Shown: one piece after another, positions 43,254-47,411 of the stretch
Layout of the letters: each line of letters starts with the position of its first letter
Numbering within the stretch: the stretch's first letter is position 1
Assembly: GCA_022824025.1 (NCBI GenBank)
Contig: JAJEBF010000009.1
Location: 1-47,411 of the forward strand
Reading direction: 5' to 3'
Source: Caldilineaceae bacterium
GTDB taxonomy: Bacteria > Chloroflexota > Anaerolineae > Caldilineales > Caldilineaceae
DNA: 47,411 bases
Position numbers and translations under genes: made by a program
The notes under the pieces: generated by a model
Seen by the model: only the letters and a program-made list of their open reading frames with translations
Told to the model about the DNA's origin: nothing
The model's database searches: none

Positions 43254-43842
43254 GGACTGGCTTGCAGAGCATTTGAGATGCGACATGATTCTTCCTGATT
43301 GCTGTAGAGATGGAAGAACAATCACGCTAACAGACACGCAAAGCGATGTTGAATTCAAGGTCGAGAACGTGCCGCGATCTTCTGTCGTTGTCAATCTCGA
43401 AATCGGTGGTCGGCGACAAGTATTTGAGACAGACAATGGGTGCGAATACTATGATCGTTGCGACTATCTGATTCTTGAAGAATCCGATACTGAATACATT
43501 GCAGTGTTCATAGAAATCAAAGCCACTTTCGACGACTATGAGTCCTGGTACGAAAGTGACGAGAAGGGAAAGAGCCAATTGCGGTGGTCGCTGCCTTGCC
43601 TTCAGTATCTACTCTCTGTCTTTGAAACAGACTCCGAAACTGGAAGTCGAAATAAGAGTATCAGAGCATGGTATTTCTTGTCTGCCAAGAACGTGGATTT
43701 GAGGTTCAACAAACGTAGATCTGTTGACAAGTTTGATTCAGATTACTACAAAGGGCTACCTGTACATTATATTAAAGAGGATAAGATGGAACTTGAAGAT
43801 CTTAAAGCGAGAGAACCTCTCCTGTATCCAGTTTCAGCCTGA
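43243..43842 (+). CDS. Companion of the ATPase, possible PD-(D/E)xK nuclease-like protein
   Basis: The product has 199 residues. Key segment: RCDYLILEESDTEYIAVFIE then IKA, with Asp74, Glu91 and Lys93 in D-(16)-E-x-K spacing on consecutive predicted strands, followed by a helix with QLRWSLPCLQYLLSVF. That is the pattern of PD-(D/E)xK nucleases. The N-terminal ~70 residues (KDWLAEHLRCDMILPDCCRD) form a small Cys-containing lead. There is no DUF4435, TOPRIM or HNH motif, so it does not match the companions of PARIS, Gabija or Septu that I know. The ATG lies inside the ATPase gene. Nuclease activity is inferred, not shown. Confidence 0.65.
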   Translation: MQFKDWLAEHLRCDMILPDCCRDGRTITLTDTQSDVEFKVENVPRSSVVVNLEIGGRRQVFETDNGCEYYDRCDYLILEESDTEYIAVFIEIKATFDDYESWYESDEKGKSQLRWSLPCLQYLLSVFETDSETGSRNKSIRAWYFLSAKNVDLRFNKRRSVDKFDSDYYKGLPVHYIKEDKMELEDLKAREPLLYPVSA

Positions 43843-44292
43843 TCGTCCCGTTATGTTTAGCACAGGAATGGCATATGTGACCGCCCATTGAGTGGCGGAA
43901 TTTCATCACCCCCCCTGTCCTTTCGGAGTAGGGGCCCCCCTCCCTCCCCTCTGACCCCTCGCCACACACCGCTGCCGTTCCCCCCGCGGCGCCTGCCTCT
44001 TCCCGTCGATCCCCCCTGTCGGGGCGCCCCTTGTGTGTGCCCTTCGTGAGCGATTATAGCGGCCGGATTAAGATGCGATTGCCCCGCCCTCCTGACCTGC
44101 CCTCCTGACCTGCTCCCCGCCGCCCGTCCCTCCCCCAAAGACAAACCCCCACCACAGCCCCCCCGCCATTCACTTCTTTCGACAGCCACTTCCGCCAGGA
44201 GACGCCAGCCAGCGCCAACAAAACCCGCCCCGTCGCTGCTCTTCTTCTCGCCCCTTCGCGTCCTCGGCGGACAAAAAGCTGTCCTCGGCTTC
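43843..44292. other. C-rich spacer, no gene supported
   Basis: It contains short cassette-like elements (CGCCCCTTCGCGTCCTCGGC, GGACAAAAAGCTGTCC) and a duplicated CCCTCCTGACCTG at 44088-44113. No start-codon context with a recognisable product. Confidence 0.4.
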
Positions 44293-44592
44293 CCCATCCA
44301 CAAATCCACGAATCCACAAATCCCAGTCCTCCCCATCCACAAATCCAAAAATCCAGAAATCCCAGTCCTCCCCATCCACAAATCCACGAATCCAAAAATC
44401 CCAGTCCTTCGCGGATCACCCGCCGTTCAACTGACCACCGACCACTGACCACCGACCACTGACCACTGCCCACTGCCCTTCCGCCGTTCCCCCCGGCGCC
44501 TGAAGCCCTCTTGCCTGCCGGCACTGTCCCCGTCCTTGTCGGACTTACATAACGGGTAGTACAAACGTCGGGGGCAGGTCAGTGCCCTAAGC
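44293..44592. repeat. AATCC-type array, heptamer array and dispersed module
   Basis: AATCC-type units span 44293-44408, CCACTGA/CCACCGA units span 44430-44476, and 44496-44592 is a copy of the dispersed module (CTGCCGGCACTGTCCCCG, then GTCGGACTTACATAACGG). All three repeat families stand side by side. Confidence 0.85.
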
Positions 44593-44697
44593 GTTGGGAT
44601 TCCTTCAGTATAAGAAGGCAAGCTGGGAAGCGTTGTAACAACATGTTGTCATTTGTCAATGTCGTAAGGCAAATCCCTTTATGCAAGCATATAAGAA

Positions 44698-44723
44698 GGT
44701 CGCCAGCATAGTAGCTAGCGACC
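44698..44723 (-). terminator. Terminator of the minus-strand small membrane protein
   Basis: GGTCGC (44698-44703) pairs with GCGACC (44718-44723), with AGC/GCT continuing the stem after one mismatch. On the minus strand it is followed by TTCTTATAT. Confidence 0.6.
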
Positions 44724-44760
44724 CAATTGTCTCAGCTATAGAAAAGGTAAAGCGTCAAGT

Positions 44761-44967
44761 CTAAGGAAGATACTTGATCAATGCGGCAATAATCCCTTGA
44801 ACGACAGCCGCCCCGATCAACAAACGCCACATGAACCAAGACTTCAGTGATTCAATTTCAGTTCTTGGATCTGAAATATCTGCCTTAGTTGCAAGGTGGC
44901 GTTTCTCGGTTTCGATTTGACGTTCAAGAGCCGCAATGCGTTCGCCTTGCTCGGCTGAAGCGACCAC
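44761..44967 (-). CDS. Small coiled-coil protein with C-terminal membrane anchor
   Basis: The product has 68 residues. The GTG start at 44967 follows AGGAGA by six bases on the minus strand. Residues 5-45 form a charged coiled coil (GERIAALERQIETEKRHLAT, KADISDPRTEIESLKS). Residues ~46-64 form a membrane segment (MWRLLIGAAVVQGIIAALI). The KADI..(R)TEIE motif resembles the ATKEDIARSENRI part of the protein at 5532, so these may be distant homologs. A terminator follows. Monocistronic; function unknown. Confidence 0.72.
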   Translation of the reverse strand: MVASAEQGERIAALERQIETEKRHLATKADISDPRTEIESLKSWFMWRLLIGAAVVQGIIAALIKYLP

Positions 44968-45373
44968 AGTGTTCTCCTCTTAAGTTAAGGTTCACCTCCA
45001 TGCGGTTCGAAAACTTTCGATTATGAACATTTTATTGTGGTCGACTTGGCGTTCTTCTCTTTTCCTTCCCACGCGACGCAACATCTGCTTTCCTTGATTC
45101 CCTACTGGGTGGTTGGAAATGTCGGGGAACATTTGTGGCCATTAAGCTACCAATGTAGTAACCTTGTCATGATCATATTCATTTGAACGATTGTGTCAAG
45201 CATGATTCAACCCCATCTTTTCTCATAGTCTAACCTGTCGTTTGGTCGAAAAACTCTGATCCGTCGCTTGGTTAGAATAGCAATTGAATCCCGTATGAAA
45301 TGGGACCAGGTTTCGGGCCGCGAACTGAGGTGTAAGATGGAAAAGTTCACCGACATCGGGGAGAGACGGAATA
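44968..45373. other. Spacer, no gene supported
   Basis: AT-richer than most spacers. It probably holds the promoter of the minus-strand gene at 44967 (CATAAT on the minus strand near 45024). Nothing else recognised. Confidence 0.35.
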
Positions 45374-45538
45374 ATGGCCAGGAAACGCAGTCGAGATTCA
45401 ACAGCGTGCGAGTTCCAAGTTGCGCCGGAAACAGTTCAAAGTGGCAACACAATTCGCCGGCTATCCAGTGATCGCGAGGTTCATGCCAGGTCGAAGGCAG
45501 CTTGGAAACGGAAAGCGTGCATCCCCCACAAGCAGTAG
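45374..45538 (+). CDS. Short basic open frame, doubtful
   Basis: ATG 45374 is preceded by GGGGAGAGA at good spacing and opens 54 codons (MARKRSRDSTACEF...). The product is rich in Arg, Lys and Ser, and the stop lies three bases before the copied terminator block. It may be a truncated gene or chance; no homology is recognised. Confidence 0.25.
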   Translation: MARKRSRDSTACEFQVAPETVQSGNTIRRLSSDREVHARSKAAWKRKACIPHKQ

Positions 45539-45540
45539 AT

Positions 45541-45925
45541 CGACCGCAGCAGCGGCCCTCACAGGCAACAGCGGCGGTCGTTTCGTTCCCCGCTCTCCAC
45601 CCTTCCCGCCCCGCCCCCATCCACAGCGCCGCCGCCTCTGTCCGCTGTTCCCCCGCCCTTCCCGCCCCGCCCCCATCCACAGCGCCGCCGCCTCTGTCCG
45701 CTGTTCCCCCGCCCTTCCACCGCCCTTCCCCCTGGCCCCTAACCCCAGCTGTTCGTCCTCCGCGCCCCCCTGCCTCCCCCTCCACAAATCCAAAAATCCC
45801 GGTCAATCATCCCCATCCACGAATCCAGTAATCCCGGTCACGAATCCACGAATCCAAAAATCCATAAATCCCAGTCCTCCCCATCCACAAATCCACGAAT
45901 CCATAAATCCCAGTCCTCCCCGCAC
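45541..45925. repeat. Copied terminator block with internal duplication plus AATCC-type array
   Basis: 45541-45775 repeats 39957-40220, including the hairpin. A ~63-bp part (CCGCCCCGCCCCCATCCACA, then GCGCCGCCGCCTCTGTCCGC) is duplicated in tandem here but single at 40020. AATCC-type units follow from 45780 to 45920. Confidence 0.88.
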
Positions 45926-46080
45926 ATTTCCACAAGATGCATATTTCTCACGAAGATGGTAAAGTTGGCTGCAGTCGCGAGACCATGAAATAGGCAACTG
46001 ACGCGGGTTGAGAGTGGACCAATGACAGTTTCTCTTGGCGGCCACCGTAAAGAACTTGCGCACCCAGGGGCAATGAACGA

Positions 46081-47411
46081 ATGAACTGTCAAAGGCGTGT
46101 TATCGCTGTGACATTTCTGCGAACTCTTCTGGTAGTCGGCGTCTTTGCCGTGCTGGCCTCTTTCTCGCTCCGCGCCGAAAGCGTAACGTACGCGCAAATG
46201 GAAACCGCGGCAACACCGACACCGACACCGACCACTGCCTCTGTGCTGACCGCGCAGGCGGCCCGAGGCGCGGTCGAACTGAGTTGGACCGCGCTATCCG
46301 GTGCCGTGCGTTACGAACTGTGGACGTGGTGGGATGCCGCCGTCGGCTGGCAACAGATCGGGGGCGGCAGTCTGACAGGCATGTCCTACCTGCATACGGA
46401 TGTTATGGCCGGGACGAACTACTACTATGCCCTCCGCGGCCTCGACGCAGCCGGCGTAGCGGTGAGTGACTGGTCGGACTACGCCACCGCCGTCCCCCTG
46501 CCCTTGACCGCGGCAACTGCGACGTTGACAGCGACGCCGGCGGCAGGCGCGGTTGAACTGAGTTGGACCTCGCTATCGGGTGCTGTGCGTTACGATCTGT
46601 GGACGTGGTGGGATGCCGCCGTCGGCTGGCAACAGCTCGGGGGCAACAGTCTGACAGGCGCCGCCTACACCCACACCGGGGTTACGGCCGGAGTGACCTA
46701 CTACTATGCCGTCCGCGGCCTGGACGCAACAGGCCAAGCCGTGAGCGCCTGGTCGGATTACGCCTCCGCCGCCCCCCTGCCCGCGACCGCGGCAACTGTG
46801 ACGCCGACGCCAACCGCAACCGCGCCGCCGGCGAACTCTGACAGGGAGGCGTTGGTTGCACTCTACAATGCCACCGATGGCGCAAACTGGGACTACAACA
46901 CCAACTGGCTGAGCGACAAACCGCTCGGTGAATGGCACGGTGTCACCACTGACGAAGACGGTCGGGTCACGACTCTCCTCCTCCGGGTAAACCGGTTGAA
47001 CGGGGCAATCCCGTCCGAACTGGGCAACCTCGCCAACCTGAGAGAGCTGAGGATCCTGGACAACAGACAGTTGAGCGGGGCAATCCCGTCCGAACTGGGA
47101 AACCTCGCCAACTTGGAACTGCTGGTTCTCCGGGACAACGGGATGGCCGGGCCGATCCCGTCCGAGCTGGGCAACCTCGCCAACTTGGAACTTCTGGATC
47201 TCGGGTACAACGGGGTGACCGGGCCGATACCGTCCGAACTGGGCAGCCTCTCCAACCTGACGGAACTTTACCTCTACTCGAACGAGTTGAGCGGGCCGAT
47301 CCCCTCTGAACTGGGCAACCTCGCCAACCTCGCAGATCTGAGTCTTCGCTCGAACCGGTTGAGCGGGACGATTCCGTCCGAACTGGGCCGCCTCGCCAGC
47401 CTGGCAGTACT
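46081..47411 (+). CDS. Secreted FN3 / leucine-rich-repeat protein, 3' truncated by window end
   Basis: An open frame starts at ATG 46081 (AGGGG about 12 bases upstream) and stays open to the end, 443 codons. Signal peptide: TLLVVGVFAVLASFSLRAES. Two Trp-rich FN3 domains span residues ~55-145 and 150-240 (RYELWTWWDAAVGWQQ, TYYYAVRGLDA). An LRR cap follows (ALYNATDGANWDYNTNWLSD). Plant-type 24-residue leucine-rich repeats carry the constant IPSELGNLANL. It has the same plan as the 13464-18353 protein but is a distinct paralog, because the repeat core differs (SELGNL against DLSALT). Expected to be a surface binding protein. Confidence 0.9.
   Translation, partial: MNCQRRVIAVTFLRTLLVVGVFAVLASFSLRAESVTYAQMETAATPTPTPTTASVLTAQAARGAVELSWTALSGAVRYELWTWWDAAVGWQQIGGGSLTGMSYLHTDVMAGTNYYYALRGLDAAGVAVSDWSDYATAVPLPLTAATATLTATPAAGAVELSWTSLSGAVRYDLWTWWDAAVGWQQLGGNSLTGAAYTHTGVTAGVTYYYAVRGLDATGQAVSAWSDYASAAPLPATAATVTPTPTATAPPANSDREALVALYNATDGANWDYNTNWLSDKPLGEWHGVTTDEDGRVTTLLLRVNRLNGAIPSELGNLANLRELRILDNRQLSGAIPSELGNLANLELLVLRDNGMAGPIPSELGNLANLELLDLGYNGVTGPIPSELGSLSNLTELYLYSNELSGPIPSELGNLANLADLSLRSNRLSGTIPSELGRLASLAV

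Overview
This is a GC-rich chromosomal segment with long runs of C-ending codons. It most likely comes from a Chloroflexota bacterium, perhaps Caldilineae-like. That placement is inferred from the gene families: Thr/Pro-linker proteins with a Trp-rich fibronectin-III variant, Uma2 (DUF820) duplications, and a MacAB-type exporter with an SH3b lipoprotein. There is no rRNA, tRNA or CRISPR array that I can see. Most genes are single transcription units separated by repeat-filled spacers.

Layout. 1-5200: a MacAB-like export operon (adaptor fragment, ATPase, permease, SH3b lipoprotein) with a Uma2 gene inserted between ATPase and permease. 5200-8710: a small coiled-coil membrane protein, an IS3-type remnant, a Uma2 remnant and two tandem Uma2 genes. 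9276-10444: an L,D-transpeptidase. 10616-18353: two convergent giant secreted proteins, an FN3/zinc-metallopeptidase and an FN3/leucine-rich-repeat protein. 18771-22181: IS debris, a dead solute-binding protein gene and a zinc-ribbon membrane protein. 22352-24700: a secreted protein built of four copies of one unrecognised domain. 25547-28648: an unknown two-gene unit, then a HigB toxin with a HigA-ImmA/IrrE fusion. 29548-39863: small secreted proteins, a GxxExxY protein and a 17-module FN3 protein. 40825-43842: a small coiled-coil membrane protein and an ATPase plus nuclease-like gene pair of defence-system type. 44761 to the end: a third coiled-coil membrane protein and the 5' part of another FN3/LRR surface protein.

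Two themes dominate. The first is surface biology: exporter, cell-wall transpeptidase, lipoprotein, and large secreted FN3, LRR and peptidase proteins that probably contact other cells or host matrix. The second is genome plasticity. At least eighteen short tandem arrays of a heptamer (CCACTGA or CCACTAT and variants), most inside a recurring flanking cassette, sit in nearly every spacer. In several places they have become part of reading frames. Other dispersed repeats are AATCC-type arrays, a roughly 190-bp module, a small hairpin module and a copied terminator. Lower-GC islands (25.5-28.6 kb, 41.7-43.8 kb) carry toxin-antitoxin and putative defence genes and look acquired.

The best candidate for an undescribed system is the ATPase/nuclease-like pair at 41811-43842. 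Next are the membrane/winged-helix-like pair at 25547-26555 and the unclassified four-fold repeated secreted domain.
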